A stretch of DNA of 64,000 nucleotides from Flavobacteria bacterium RIFCSPLOWO2_12_FULL_35_11 (GTDB taxonomy: Bacteria > Bacteroidota > Bacteroidia > Flavobacteriales > Flavobacteriaceae): contig MGWK01000007.1 in NCBI GenBank assembly GCA_001800975.1, forward strand, positions 1 to 64,000. The letters run 5' to 3'. Each line of letters starts with the position of its first letter. Positions within the stretch are counted from its first letter, which is position 1. The translations under genes were made by a program, and so were the position numbers. This document shows, in pieces, positions 19,279-28,850 of this stretch. The notes under the pieces were generated by a model. It searched no databases, was not told the DNA's origin, and saw only the letters and a program-made list of their open reading frames with translations.

Positions 19279-19464
19279 TTAGTGTAAAGAGAAGGTGATT
19301 AAGGTAAAAATGAGAATGATTAAAATAACTGAAATAAGGACCAGAAATGAGTTTTTATAATACTTTTTATGAATTTTAATGTCTTTTTTATAACTCCAAA
19401 CCATAGCGATTATAAAGGCAATTAAAAAAAAAGCCGCAAAAATAAGTTGTCCTTTACTAAACAT
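19279..19464 (-). CDS. Small two-helix membrane protein
   Basis: A 61-residue protein, MFSKGQLIFAAFFLIAFIIA then VWSYKKDIKIHKKYYKNS and a second helix VLISVILIILIFTLITF. The basic loop between two transmembrane helices is a pattern found widely in Flavobacteriaceae hypothetical proteins. The start at 19464 (MFSKGQ) is preferred to 19488. Function unknown. It is transcribed divergently from the SDR gene 43 bases away, so their promoters overlap. Confidence 0.7.
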   Translation of the reverse strand: MFSKGQLIFAAFFLIAFIIAMVWSYKKDIKIHKKYYKNSFLVLISVILIILIFTLITFSLH

Positions 19465-19507
19465 ATAAATGTGTATATTTAGCTCCAAAAATACGTAAAT
19501 TTTTAAT

Positions 19508-20224
19508 ATGAAAACTGCATTAATTATTGGCGCTTCATCGGGAATAGGGAAAGAATTGTCGAAATTATTGGCCGAAGATGGCTACAAAGTTATCATCACA
19601 GGAAGAAGGGGAAATTTGCTGGAAGAAATTAAAGCAAGCAAACCTGAAAATTTTGTGGTGAAAGTGAATGATGTAACCGATTTAAATGCTTGCGAAACGC
19701 TATTTTCCGACTTACAAAATGAATTCAAAACCATTGATTTAATTGTTTACAGTTCGGGTGTTGGCGATCCAAATTATGAGTTGGTCTGGGAAAAGGAATT
19801 GCCAACTTTGCAAACCAATGTAATTTCAGCGGTAAAAATTTACGGACTTGCCTACAATTTATTCAGAAAACAAGGTTACGGGCATTTGGTGGGAATTTCT
19901 TCTATTGCTTCTATTAGAGGAAACAGACACGTGCCGGCATATTTCGCGTCAAAAGCATTTCAGGCAAATTATTTGGAATCGCTTTGGATGAAAGGAAAAA
20001 GAAGCAAAGCTGAAATTTATGTGACCGATATTCAGCCAGGATTTGTGGATACTTCCTTGGCGTTGGGAACAACTTTTTGGATGGCTTCCGCAGAAAAAGC
20101 AGCCAAACAAATATATGCAGCAATTAAATCGAAAAAGAAAAAATCGTATATTACAAAGCGTTGGAGATTGGTGGCATTTGTGTTGAAAATTGTGCCGTCT
20201 TCATTGTTGTTTAAGTTCACCTAA
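19508..20224 (+). CDS. SDR family NAD(P)-dependent oxidoreductase
   Basis: A 238-residue short-chain dehydrogenase. The cofactor motif is IIGASSGIGKEL (residues 6-17), the active-site Ser lies in GISSIAS, and the Tyr-x3-Lys is in YFASKAF. Arg residues after the first strand (TGRRGN) suggest NADP(H). Substrate unknown. It begins a run with the MazG-like gene (17 bases downstream) and the M13 peptidase. Confidence 0.9.
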   Translation: MKTALIIGASSGIGKELSKLLAEDGYKVIITGRRGNLLEEIKASKPENFVVKVNDVTDLNACETLFSDLQNEFKTIDLIVYSSGVGDPNYELVWEKELPTLQTNVISAVKIYGLAYNLFRKQGYGHLVGISSIASIRGNRHVPAYFASKAFQANYLESLWMKGKRSKAEIYVTDIQPGFVDTSLALGTTFWMASAEKAAKQIYAAIKSKKKKSYITKRWRLVAFVLKIVPSSLLFKFT

Positions 20225-20241
20225 ATTAATTTCTTGCTAAA

Positions 20242-20628
20242 ATGATACATAAACTGAAAGCCGTTCAGGAATTTCATGAATCCTTCGGATTGGGAATTCA
20301 GCACAAACCTATTGCGAAATTGGACGACGATAAATTAAAATTGCGTTTCGATTTAATGGCTGAAGAAAACGAAGAATATTTGGAAGCCGCCAAAAACAAT
20401 GATTTAACTGAAGTGGCCGATGCTTTGGGCGATATGCTTTATATTTTATGCGGCACTATTTTGGAGCACGGCATGCAATATAAAATAGAAGAAGTTTTTA
20501 ATGAAATTCAGCGCAGCAATATGAGCAAATTGGGTGATGACGGCAAGCCAATTTATAGAGAAGACGGCAAAGTATTGAAAGGCCCGAATTATTTTAAACC
20601 GAATATCTTAGAAATTTTAGAAAAATAA
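20242..20628 (+). CDS. MazG-like nucleoside triphosphate pyrophosphohydrolase
   Basis: A 128-residue all-alpha hydrolase. The metal-binding motifs are EENEEYLEA (residues 46-54) and EVADALGDMLYIL (62-74), as in the PRA-PH/MazG group. The C-terminal part NEIQRSNMSKLGDDGKPIYR matches a subgroup annotated as phosphoribosyl-ATP pyrophosphohydrolase-like or NTP pyrophosphohydrolase. The substrate, canonical or damaged nucleotides, cannot be told. It sits between the SDR gene and the M13 peptidase with small gaps. Confidence 0.85.
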   Translation: MIHKLKAVQEFHESFGLGIQHKPIAKLDDDKLKLRFDLMAEENEEYLEAAKNNDLTEVADALGDMLYILCGTILEHGMQYKIEEVFNEIQRSNMSKLGDDGKPIYREDGKVLKGPNYFKPNILEILEK

Positions 20629-20652
20629 AACCTAAACTTAATTATTATAAAT

Positions 20653-22740
20653 ATGAATTCAAATAAATTGTTTTTACTGCTCATAATGGTAGTGTCAATA
20701 AGCTATTCGTCAAGAGCACAGCAAAAAATGAAAGAAAAAAGTTCGCCGGGATTAGAAATAAAAAACATGGACAAAGGCGTAAGTCCGTCCAATGATTTTT
20801 TTAGATACGTAAACGGTGCTTGGTTGGATAAGGCGGAAATTCCGGCCGACAGAACTTCTTGGGGAAGTTTCAACGAATTAAGAAAAAAAACTGATGCTGA
20901 TGTGTTGGAAATTTTAAATGAAGCGATTGCGAAAAAAAATGCTCCTAAATTAAAAGATGCACAAGGAAATTTAACGGCAATGTCAGATCAGGAAAAAGCA
21001 GTAAATTATTATGAATCCATCATGGACACCGAAAAAAGGAACAGTCAGGGCATTAATCCGGTTCTTCCTTTTTTGGCTAAAATTGATGCCGTAAATAATT
21101 TAGAAGATTTGAACCGCCTTATGGTTGAAAGCGCACCTTATGGCGGGGTAGGATTTTATAATTTTTATATCTCCAACGATTTAAAGAACAGCAACCGATA
21201 TGTTGGTTATGTTTCACCGGCAGGATTGGGTTTGTCGCGCGATTATTACGTTGATCAAGATGATAACACCAAACTAAAAAGAGAAAAATATATTGCGCAT
21301 ATTGCCAAAATGCTTCAGTTTTATGGCGATTCAAAAGAAATTGCAAGCCAAAATGCACAACGTATTTTCAATTATGAATACAATTTAGCAAAGCCAAGAA
21401 TGACTAAAGAAGAATCAAGGGATCGCAGAAAATCGTACAATCCGAAAAGTATCGACGAATTAACTGCGCTCACTTCAACTATTCATTGGAATGCTTATTT
21501 TACGGGTATTGGCATCGCCAAAATAGATACCGTTGTGGTTAGTCAGCCAAAATATATGGCAACGATGGACTCCATCATCAAAGCGAGTTCCATTGACGAT
21601 ATTAAATTATATTTAAAATGGAAGGCGATAGACGGCGCCGCAAATATGTTAAGTGATGACATTGAAGTTGCAAATTGGGAATTTTACAGCAAAGAATTAA
21701 CAGGTGCCATGCAACAACTTCCTCGAAATGAAAGAGCTTTAGCCTCTATAAATGGCGTAATTGGTGAAGCATTGGGAAAATTGTATGTCGATAAAAAATT
21801 TCCGCCAGAAGCAAAAGCCAAAGCCATGGAAATGATTAAAAATGTGATGGCTGGCTATGAAATCAGAATTCAAAAATTGCCTTGGATGAGTGATGCCACA
21901 AAACAAAAGGCATTAGAAAAACTACATAAATTAACCGTTAAAATTGCGTATCCCGATAAATGGAAAGATTATTCGGCGCTTGTGGTTGTTGGCGTAAAAG
22001 ATGGAGGTTCTTATTTCCAAAATTCAATGAATGCCAGAAAATGGAATTTCGATAAAAATATCGCAAAATTGGGAAATCCTGTAGACAGAACTGAATGGGG
22101 AATGTCACCTCAAACAGTGAATGCTTATTTTAATGCCACCAATAATGAAATTGTATTTCCTGCCGCTATTTTACAGCCGCCTTTTTACAATTATTTGGCC
22201 GATGAAGCCGTTAATTATGGCGGAATTGGCGCAGTAATTGGACACGAAATTTCACATAGTTTTGACGATTCCGGTTCCCGATTTGATGGTGATGGGAACT
22301 TAGTTGATTGGTGGACTACTGAAGATTTGGAAAAATTCACCGTGTTGGGAACTAAATTGGCCGATCAATACAGTGCCAAGGAAGCATTGCCGGAAGTATA
22401 TTTAAACGGTAAATATAATTTAGGTGAAAATATTGGCGATTTAGGCGGTGTTAATGCTGCTTTAGAAGGCTTGGAATTGTTTTATAAAACAAACGGCAAA
22501 CCAGAAAAAATTGATGGGTTTACAGCAGAACAACGTTTTTTTATATCTTGGGCTACAGTTTGGCGCACAAAAATGCGTGAGGATGCATTGCGCAATTTAA
22601 TAAAAACCGATCCGCATGCACCGGGAATGTTTAGAGCTTATATGCCTTTAACAAATGTTGATGCCTTTTACGATGCATTTAATATTAAACCAGAGGATAA
22701 AATGTATTTGAAACCAGATGACAGGGTTAAAATTTGGTAA
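20653..22740 (+). CDS. M13 family (neprilysin-like) metallopeptidase
   Basis: A 695-residue zinc endopeptidase. A signal peptide (residues 1-22, ending SSRAQ) directs export. The zinc motif HEISH is at 531-535 within GAVIGHEISHSFDDSG; the third ligand is in GENIGDLGG, and the NAYFNATNNEIVFPA substrate-binding segment is present. Relatives are PepO and ECE/neprilysin, which cleave peptides below about 50 residues. It ends in a shared palindromic terminator with convergent nadB. Confidence 0.95.
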   Translation: MNSNKLFLLLIMVVSISYSSRAQQKMKEKSSPGLEIKNMDKGVSPSNDFFRYVNGAWLDKAEIPADRTSWGSFNELRKKTDADVLEILNEAIAKKNAPKLKDAQGNLTAMSDQEKAVNYYESIMDTEKRNSQGINPVLPFLAKIDAVNNLEDLNRLMVESAPYGGVGFYNFYISNDLKNSNRYVGYVSPAGLGLSRDYYVDQDDNTKLKREKYIAHIAKMLQFYGDSKEIASQNAQRIFNYEYNLAKPRMTKEESRDRRKSYNPKSIDELTALTSTIHWNAYFTGIGIAKIDTVVVSQPKYMATMDSIIKASSIDDIKLYLKWKAIDGAANMLSDDIEVANWEFYSKELTGAMQQLPRNERALASINGVIGEALGKLYVDKKFPPEAKAKAMEMIKNVMAGYEIRIQKLPWMSDATKQKALEKLHKLTVKIAYPDKWKDYSALVVVGVKDGGSYFQNSMNARKWNFDKNIAKLGNPVDRTEWGMSPQTVNAYFNATNNEIVFPAAILQPPFYNYLADEAVNYGGIGAVIGHEISHSFDDSGSRFDGDGNLVDWWTTEDLEKFTVLGTKLADQYSAKEALPEVYLNGKYNLGENIGDLGGVNAALEGLELFYKTNGKPEKIDGFTAEQRFFISWATVWRTKMREDALRNLIKTDPHAPGMFRAYMPLTNVDAFYDAFNIKPEDKMYLKPDDRVKIW

Positions 22741-22750
22741 TATAAACAAT

Positions 22751-22778
22751 AAAAAAGGAGCTTTAAAGCTCCTTTTTT
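22751..22778. terminator. Bidirectional terminator between M13 peptidase and nadB
   Basis: A perfect 28-base palindrome: A6 GGAGCTTT, then AAAGCTCC T6. It gives an A-tract/stem/T-tract in both directions. The stop codon of nadB (22763-22765) lies inside it. Confidence 0.88.
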
Positions 22779-24358
22779 ATTAAATCTACATTATAAAATC
22801 CGCCTCTGTTTTCTTTTCTTGCTTTAGAAAATCTTGTGATTAAAAATGCAGTTGTAATTAAGTTTCTGAGTTCACACAAATCCATCGAAAGTTCTGAATG
22901 GTCATATAAACGTTTGTTGTCCTCAAACAACACATGAAGTTTTCTTTCTGCGCGCAATAACCTTTCGTTGGAACGAACAATGCCAACATAATTGCTCATA
23001 ATGGTTTTTACTTCATTTCGGTCGTGTGTAATTAAAATTTTCTCCATGTTTTTTACCACACCGCTGTCATTCCAATCCGGAATATTTTTTGGTGCTTTAA
23101 TTTTATCAAATCTCAGGGTTAAATTTTCAAAAGCCCTGTGGGCAAAAACAATGCCTTCCAACAAAGAATTTGAAGCAAGCCTGTTTGCGCCATGCAGTCC
23201 GGTTCGGGTAACTTCACCGGCACCATATAAGTTTTTAATGGAGGTTTTTCCTTTTTTATTCACATTTACGCCACCGCAAATATAATGTGCCGCGGGTGAT
23301 ACCGGAATAAAATCCTTTCGGACATCAATGCCCAAAGTCAAACATTTTTCGGTAATGTTTGGAAAATGTTTTTTAAAAGATTCATATTCCAAATGTGTGC
23401 AATCTAAATAAACATTGGGCATTCCGCTTTTTTTCAGTTCGTGGTCAATGGCTCTTGCCACAATATCCCGAGATGCCAATTCTTCACGCTCATCATATTT
23501 ATGCATAAATCGGTTGCCGTAATAATCTCTTAAAATGGCACCAGCACCACGCACAGCTTCTGAAATTAAAAAAGCCGGGTATTCGCCTGGATTGTATAAC
23601 GCGGTTGGGTGAAATTGAATAAACTCAACCTCAGAAACTTCCGCCATCGCCCTGTATGCCATTGCGATTCCATCGCCGGTGGCAACTACCGGATTTGTGG
23701 TGGAAAAATAAACTTGTCCGCTTCCGCCTGAAGCCAGCATCGTCACTTTTGCCGCAAATGTATTTACCACATTATTTTTCTCATCCAAAACATAGGCGCC
23801 ATAACAGGTAATTTTTTCTGAAACAGAGGTTTGTCTTTTTTTAACCTGGTGTTCCGTAATCAAATCAATGGCAAATTGGTGCGATAAAAATTGAATGTTT
23901 TTGGTTTTTTCCACTTGTGAAATAAGCGCTCTTTCAATTTCGGCACCGGTAAGATCTTCGTGATGTAAAATCCGGTCTTGTGAATGTCCGCCTTCCCTTC
24001 CCAATGAAAAGCTTCCTTTGGAAGTTTTATCAAAAATAGCACCCCATTCCATCAATTCCCTGAGTCGTGCAGGAGCGTCTTCAACCACCATTCTTACCAC
24101 TTCTTCATCGCACAATCCGTCGCCGGCAATTAAGGTGTCTTCTATATGTTGTTCAAATGAATCGACAGCTTCATTCCAAACGGTGGCAATTCCGCCTTGG
24201 GCATATTTGGTGTTGCTCTCACTCTTTTCACTTTTCGTGATAATGGTAACGGTTGCATCTTTAAAGTGATTTGCTACTTTTAATGCAAAACTCAACCCGG
24301 CGATTCCCGAACCTATAATTAGAAAATCGGAGTTGTATGATTTTTTTTCAGCGTTCAT
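22763..24358 (-). CDS. nadB: L-aspartate oxidase NadB
   Basis: Oxidises L-aspartate to iminoaspartate, the first step of de novo NAD synthesis; NadA uses the product. The FAD motif is IIGSGIAGLSFALKV near residue 14, followed by TKYAQGGIATVW, the flavin-contacting HEDLTGAEIE region, EFIQFHPTAL, and SRDIVARAI. Length 531 aa is normal. It lies just downstream of nadA on the same strand: 12 bases from the ancestral nadA stop, 105 bases from the present TGA. Confidence 0.97.
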   Translation of the reverse strand: MNAEKKSYNSDFLIIGSGIAGLSFALKVANHFKDATVTIITKSEKSESNTKYAQGGIATVWNEAVDSFEQHIEDTLIAGDGLCDEEVVRMVVEDAPARLRELMEWGAIFDKTSKGSFSLGREGGHSQDRILHHEDLTGAEIERALISQVEKTKNIQFLSHQFAIDLITEHQVKKRQTSVSEKITCYGAYVLDEKNNVVNTFAAKVTMLASGGSGQVYFSTTNPVVATGDGIAMAYRAMAEVSEVEFIQFHPTALYNPGEYPAFLISEAVRGAGAILRDYYGNRFMHKYDEREELASRDIVARAIDHELKKSGMPNVYLDCTHLEYESFKKHFPNITEKCLTLGIDVRKDFIPVSPAAHYICGGVNVNKKGKTSIKNLYGAGEVTRTGLHGANRLASNSLLEGIVFAHRAFENLTLRFDKIKAPKNIPDWNDSGVVKNMEKILITHDRNEVKTIMSNYVGIVRSNERLLRAERKLHVLFEDNKRLYDHSELSMDLCELRNLITTAFLITRFSKARKENRGGFYNVDLIKKEL

Positions 24359-24370
24359 TTGATTTGTTTA

Positions 24371-24466
24371 TTATTTTGAAAGTTCCAGCATGCGTTCAAT
24401 TGACACCAACGCTTTTTTTCTTAATTCCTCTTCTACATTAACTTCCGGTAATTCATATTTTAATCA
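24371..24466 (-). pseudogene. nadA: Separated C-terminal tail of nadA beyond an in-frame TGA
   Basis: After the TGA at 24464-24466 the nadA frame stays open for 30 codons to a TAA at 24371-24373. It reads LKYELPEVNVEEELRKKALV, then SIERMLELSK. This is the conserved NadA C-terminus (xLPEV...ALxPIERMLEL). The tail would be lost unless the TGA is read through, so nadA is either recently truncated or there is an error in the sequence. Confidence 0.85.
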
Positions 24467-25363
24467 TAAATACAATTTTTGCATCGTATTCATTTTCATG
24501 TAAAAACATTCGCTGCAATTGCAATTGTCATCGTCAACAGGGGCGGGAATTAAAATTTTATCCGGTGATTCTTGATGCATTTTGTGTAAAATACCCACTT
24601 CAGTTGCCACAATAAATTTTTTCGCCTTGCTAGTTTTTACGTAATTCAACAATCCTGATGTTGAGCCAACATATTTGGCAACTTTTAACAAATGTTCTTT
24701 AGACTCAGGATGTGCAATAATTTCGGCATCTGGATTTTCTGCGTATAATTTCAATATTTTATCTATTGAAAAAGCTTCGTGAACCATACAGGCGCCATCC
24801 CAAAGCACCATATCCCTGCCAGTTTTTTTTATCAGCCAAGCACCTAAATTACGATCAGGCGCAAATATAATGGGTTGGTCTTTTGGTATGGAATTGATGA
24901 TTTTTTCTGCATTTGAGGAAGTGCAAACAATATCGGTCATTGATTTTATTTCTGCGGAAGTGTTTACGTAAGAAACCACCAAATGATTTGGGTGTTGTTT
25001 TTTGAAAGCCGCGAAATCATTGGGCGGACAAGAATCAGCCAACGAGCAGCCTGCCTTTAAATCGGGCAATAAAACTTTTTTGGACGGATTTAAAATTTTG
25101 GCGGTCTCTGCCATAAAATGTACACCGGCAAAAACAATAATATCTGCACTTGTTTTAGCGGCTTGTTGTGCCAAAGCCAAACTGTCACCTACAAAATCTG
25201 CAATATCTTGTATGTCATCTTCTTGGTAATAATGCGCCAAAATAACGGCATTTTTTTCTTTTCTAAGTCGGTTTATCTCCTTTACATAATCAATACTTGG
25301 GGTTTTAATGTCTAAAAACCCTTTTTCCTGAAGTTCATTTTTAGCTTGTTCTAACGTAGTCAT
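24464..25363 (-). CDS. nadA: Quinolinate synthase NadA, shortened by an in-frame TGA
   Basis: Condenses iminoaspartate with dihydroxyacetone phosphate to quinolinate using a [4Fe-4S] cluster. The probable cluster ligands are all present: Cys106 (AGCSLAD), Cys192 (GACMVHE) and Cys286 (SECFYMKMN). [20 protein letters not shown] and the SSGLLNYV-type segment (STSGLLNYV) are conserved. As it stands, the protein is 299 aa and ends MNTMQKLYL. The same frame continues after the TGA with a normal NadA C-terminus (24371-24463), which would make 330 aa. The lost part is the last helix or two, near the active site. Most relatives have a Cys at the TGA position as far as I recall, so a TGT/TGC to TGA change is the simplest explanation. 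Confidence 0.92.
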   Translation of the reverse strand: MTTLEQAKNELQEKGFLDIKTPSIDYVKEINRLRKEKNAVILAHYYQEDDIQDIADFVGDSLALAQQAAKTSADIIVFAGVHFMAETAKILNPSKKVLLPDLKAGCSLADSCPPNDFAAFKKQHPNHLVVSYVNTSAEIKSMTDIVCTSSNAEKIINSIPKDQPIIFAPDRNLGAWLIKKTGRDMVLWDGACMVHEAFSIDKILKLYAENPDAEIIAHPESKEHLLKVAKYVGSTSGLLNYVKTSKAKKFIVATEVGILHKMHQESPDKILIPAPVDDDNCNCSECFYMKMNTMQKLYL

Positions 25364-25402
25364 AATTTATTTTTTTGCTGGATTAAGACCAAATAATATG
25401 CC

Positions 25403-25431
25403 AAACAATCGGATGTTACATCCGATTGTTT
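25403..25431. terminator. Hairpin between ilvE and nadA
   Basis: A 13-base perfect stem, AAACAATCGGATG and CATCCGATTGTTT, with a TTA loop. It lies downstream of ilvE on the minus strand and upstream of nadA. The short T run makes it a plausible ilvE terminator; a role in nadA control is possible. Confidence 0.6.
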
Positions 25432-25485
25432 TATAATTTCCATGCAATAAAAGTATGCTTTTTGGCAAAATTATCCTAATTGGAT

Positions 25486-26538
25486 TTATTTTACCTTATA
25501 AGTCCATCCAAATTTATCCTCCGTTTTTTTGCGTTGGATGTCTGTGATTCCTTTTTTTATGATTGCAGCAAAGCTGTTTTCCACAACAGGCAATTCAAAA
25601 TTTTCTCCCTTGCTAGAAAAAGCACGAATAGGGCTAACCACTGCTGCGGTTCCTGCACCAAACATTTCCAACAATTCACCTTTACGGGCAGCTTCAACAA
25701 TTTCAGAAACTTTTACCGGTCTAACTTCAATTTTAATTCCTTTATCTTCAGCGAATTGAACGATACTTTTACGCGTTACGCCGTCTAAAATACGATCGCT
25801 TACCGGTGCGGTCAATAAGGTGTCATTTACCCTAAAAAAGACATTCATCACCCCAGCTTCTTCCAATAGTTCGTGAGTGCATGAATCTGTCCAAACCACT
25901 TGTTGAAAACCTTGCTGATTTGCCAATTTGGTTGGGTAGAAAGAACCTGCATAATTCCCTGCCGCTTTTGCTGCGCCAACGCCGCCATTTGCAGATCTAC
26001 TGTATTTATCGGCAAAAAGCACTCTAACTTCACCTGTATAATATGATTGAACAGGAGAACAAATGATCATAAATTTATATTTGTTTGAAGTCGATGCAGA
26101 TACGCAATATTCTGTAGCAATAATAAAAGGCCTAATGTAAAGCGCATTATCCGCTCCTTTTTTAACCCATTCTTTATCCAATTTCAAAAGTTCGTTTAAA
26201 CCTTCAAAGAAATATTCTTTTGGAAAAGTAGGCATATCCAAACGTTCAGCCGATTTGTTGATTCTTTCCTGATTTTGGTCTGGTCTAAATAACCAAACGT
26301 CATCATTATCATCTTTATATGCTTTCATGCCTTCAAATACGGCTTGGCCATAATGAAAAACTTTTGCAGAAGGATCCAAAGTTAATGGATGGTATGGAAT
26401 AATTTGAGGATTTTGCCATTTTCCATCTTCATAATCACATTCAAACATGTGATCGGTAAAATTTTTTCCAAATGCCAAATTGTTAAAATCAACTTCTGAA
26501 ATTTTTGATTTTGCTATTTTTTCTATATGTAAAGCCAT
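25486..26538 (-). CDS. ilvE: Branched-chain-amino-acid aminotransferase
   Basis: A fold-type IV PLP aminotransferase of 350 aa for Leu, Ile and Val with 2-oxoglutarate. It has FHYGQAVFEGMKAY (residues 81-94), YIRPFIIATE, and the segment GVGAAKAAGNYAGSFYPT that carries the PLP lysine. The C-terminal GTAAVVSPIRAFSSKG is also typical. The longer (about 350 aa) form resembles eukaryotic BCATs and is usual in Bacteroidota. No other branched-chain genes are nearby. Confidence 0.95.
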   Translation of the reverse strand: MALHIEKIAKSKISEVDFNNLAFGKNFTDHMFECDYEDGKWQNPQIIPYHPLTLDPSAKVFHYGQAVFEGMKAYKDDNDDVWLFRPDQNQERINKSAERLDMPTFPKEYFFEGLNELLKLDKEWVKKGADNALYIRPFIIATEYCVSASTSNKYKFMIICSPVQSYYTGEVRVLFADKYSRSANGGVGAAKAAGNYAGSFYPTKLANQQGFQQVVWTDSCTHELLEEAGVMNVFFRVNDTLLTAPVSDRILDGVTRKSIVQFAEDKGIKIEVRPVKVSEIVEAARKGELLEMFGAGTAAVVSPIRAFSSKGENFELPVVENSFAAIIKKGITDIQRKKTEDKFGWTYKVK

Positions 26539-26814
26539 ACTAATTGAATATTTATTTGAGCAAATTTACTATAATTTTTTAATTCACAGTTTTAATTTTC
26601 CCGAAGGTTGCTGTCTTATTTTTAATATATTTGGGCAAAAATATTCATATGAGCAATATGGATAAAATAAAATTGCATTATTGACATATTTAAGGTGATT
26701 TGTGTTATTTTATTATAAAAATAGCGCACTCTAAAATGATGTAAATTTGCTGAAAAACAAGCTGTTAAAGTCAATTTTCTGAATGAAAAACGCACATTTT
26801 TAATTTAAAAAATT

Positions 26815-27486
26815 TTGGAAAGAAAAATAATGATTACTGCCGATGGTTCCACAACCATTCATATTACTGAATGGGACGAACAATACCATTCAAAGCACGG
26901 CGCAATCCAAGAGGCAAAACACGTTTTTATTAAAAATGGCTTGTTACTTTTTGCCAATCGGAAAATAAGTGTTTTGGAAATAGGTTTCGGAACCGGACTT
27001 AACTGTTTCATCACTTTTTTGGAAGCGCCAAAAATGAACTTGGAGATTGATTATGTTGGCGTTGAAGCTTATCCGTTAGCTGCTGAAGAGGTTGAAAAAA
27101 TGAATTATGTGGATCAATTGGAGGCTACTGAATTTTCAAATGTTTTTAACCAAATGCACAAGCAGGATTGGGAAATTAGCGGGAAAATATCCCCTGAATT
27201 TTCTCTCACAAAGCGGAAACAGTTTTTTAATGAAATAAGCGACGAAAACAAATTCGATCTCATTTATTTTGATGCTTTTGGCGCAAGGGTTCAACCGGAA
27301 TTGTGGACAGAAGAAATATTTGAAAAAATGTATAAAGCCTTAAAACCAGAGGGTGTTTTGGTCACTTACAGCGCAAAAGGAAGCGTAAGAAGAGCAATGC
27401 TGGCGGTCGGATTTTTAGTCGAAAAATTGCCTGGTCCACCGGGAAAAAGAGAAATGTTAAGAGCGACGAAAAAGGTTAAAAGTTAA
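26815..27486 (+). CDS. mnmD: MnmD-like tRNA (5-aminomethyl-2-thiouridine) methyltransferase
   Basis: A 223-residue SAM methyltransferase matching the N-terminal half of MnmC, found as a stand-alone MnmD in Bacteroidota. It makes mnm5s2U34 in tRNA. The opening ADGSTTIHITEWDEQYHSKH is diagnostic; the SAM site is LEIGFGTGLNCF and the catalytic-region Asp lies in FDLIYFDAFGARVQPELW. The start TTG at 26815 is chosen because family members begin 5-10 residues before DGSTT; an ATG at 26830 is the alternative. A 45-residue membrane protein follows. Confidence 0.9.
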   Translation: MERKIMITADGSTTIHITEWDEQYHSKHGAIQEAKHVFIKNGLLLFANRKISVLEIGFGTGLNCFITFLEAPKMNLEIDYVGVEAYPLAAEEVEKMNYVDQLEATEFSNVFNQMHKQDWEISGKISPEFSLTKRKQFFNEISDENKFDLIYFDAFGARVQPELWTEEIFEKMYKALKPEGVLVTYSAKGSVRRAMLAVGFLVEKLPGPPGKREMLRATKKVKS

Positions 27487-27556
27487 ATGTTAAAAAGTCT
27501 CTATTCTCTTATCTCGACTCTTTATTCTCAATATTCAATTTTCAATACTCAAAATA

Positions 27557-27694
27557 ATGGAACACAGATTTAAAAAAAGAAAAAAACCGAATTACATAAG
27601 AGGCATCGTTTTGGCAATTTTATTGCTGGTAATCATCTATTTATGGATGAATTTAGATTACTTGGTGAATGCATTTTTTGGCGTGAAATCTTAG
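27557..27694 (+). CDS. Small single-helix membrane protein downstream of mnmD
   Basis: A 45-residue open frame with ATG at 27557: a very basic head (MEHRFKKRKKPNYIRGIVLA), one transmembrane helix ILLLVIIYLWM, and a short tail ending NAFFGVKS. The positive-inside head and helix make a coherent small inner-membrane protein. It lies 70 bases after mnmD on the same strand. Function unknown. Confidence 0.6.
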   Translation: MEHRFKKRKKPNYIRGIVLAILLLVIIYLWMNLDYLVNAFFGVKS

Positions 27695-27722
27695 GTTGAA
27701 ATTACTTTTCTAAGTTCTACTT

Positions 27723-28850
27723 TTATTTTTTAAAACTTCGGCCTTTCCATTCGTAGTTTTTAAAAGCGGACAAACATCCAGTAAAAACAATGAAAAAGGG
27801 ATACAATAAACTTACCGATAAATAATATTTTAAAGATTTTGTGCTTTTCAAATATATGGAAGTCTGGGCAATTAATATAAAATCAACAATGACTTTTAAG
27901 GAGAAAATTAGCATAAAATAAATCCAAAATTCAGTAAATAATAAAATGTAAATTCCTAAAACAAGCACCATTAAATTTTCTAAAAACACAACAATTCCTA
28001 CAAATTTGGCAAACAAACTTGTGTAGGAAGCCGATTTGGATGCCCACCGTAATTGCTGATTTATAAATAGCTTCCAAGTATTTTCGGTATTGGTTTCCAC
28101 AATATTTTCATCCGATTTTAAAAATTTCACTTTTTTCGGGTAGGCTTTCAACATTTTTTCCATCAAAAAAATATCATCGCCGCTTGCAATATTGGTATTG
28201 TTTTCAAAGCCGTTCAGTTCTAAAAAAGCCGATTTTAGGTAACATAAATTGGCACCGTTGCACATAAATGGTTTTACAATTTCGAATCCTCCAATAGTGC
28301 TTCCCATTAAACTTATAAAATTCAGATTTTGAAAATGAAACAAAAAGGAATTTTGTGTGCCGAATTTTACTGGAGCACTTATAAAAATGGGTTTCTCGGC
28401 CTCAATAAATTCATTGAAAAGCTGCAGCCATAATTTTGGAACAATACAATCGGCATCCGTGGTGATTATCCATTCGAATTTTGACACATCGATGGCGGTG
28501 TTTATGGCATCTTTTTTAGGTGAATTTGTTTTTCTTACATTTTGTACCAGCTTCAAGTTTAAGTGTTGATTTTGCTTTGTAAATTCTTCAATAATCAGCT
28601 TAAAATCGTCTTGGGAATCATCGTCCACCAACAAAATTTCAAATAATTCCGTAGGATAATTCAGTGCTGAAAGTGAGTTCAACAAATTTGGTAAATTGTG
28701 CGTTTCGTTTCTGAAGGGGATTATTATTGAAAACTTGTTTTTAGGCACTATTTTTTTGTTTTTGACAATCACACTTTTATTCATGCCAATAATAAAAGCC
28801 ACAATCAGCGATAAATACAAAAGCGAAATTACCAAGGCAGTGAAAATCAT
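27723..28850 (-). CDS. Glycosyltransferase family 2, membrane-anchored
   Basis: A 375-residue GT-A glycosyltransferase. An N-terminal helix is followed by FSIIIPFRNETHNLPNLL, the nucleotide-sugar motif LVDDDSQDDF, and the metal-binding WIITTDADCIVP. The acceptor-side motif (here NQQLRWASKSASY, a QxxRW-type signature of processive GT2 enzymes) is present, and three C-terminal membrane helices follow. The start overlaps the upstream flippase-like gene by 4 bases (ATGA). The likely product is a polysaccharide or glycolipid; the sugar is unknown. Confidence 0.88.
   Translation of the reverse strand: MIFTALVISLLYLSLIVAFIIGMNKSVIVKNKKIVPKNKFSIIIPFRNETHNLPNLLNSLSALNYPTELFEILLVDDDSQDDFKLIIEEFTKQNQHLNLKLVQNVRKTNSPKKDAINTAIDVSKFEWIITTDADCIVPKLWLQLFNEFIEAEKPIFISAPVKFGTQNSFLFHFQNLNFISLMGSTIGGFEIVKPFMCNGANLCYLKSAFLELNGFENNTNIASGDDIFLMEKMLKAYPKKVKFLKSDENIVETNTENTWKLFINQQLRWASKSASYTSLFAKFVGIVVFLENLMVLVLGIYILLFTEFWIYFMLIFSLKVIVDFILIAQTSIYLKSTKSLKYYLSVSLLYPFFIVFTGCLSAFKNYEWKGRSFKK

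Noticed and set aside
24464-24466. TGA in nadA as selenocysteine
   Set aside because: The site is outside the three [4Fe-4S] Cys positions, I see no strong hairpin with a typical bacterial SECIS position just downstream, and no selenocysteine machinery is in the window. A point change is simpler.
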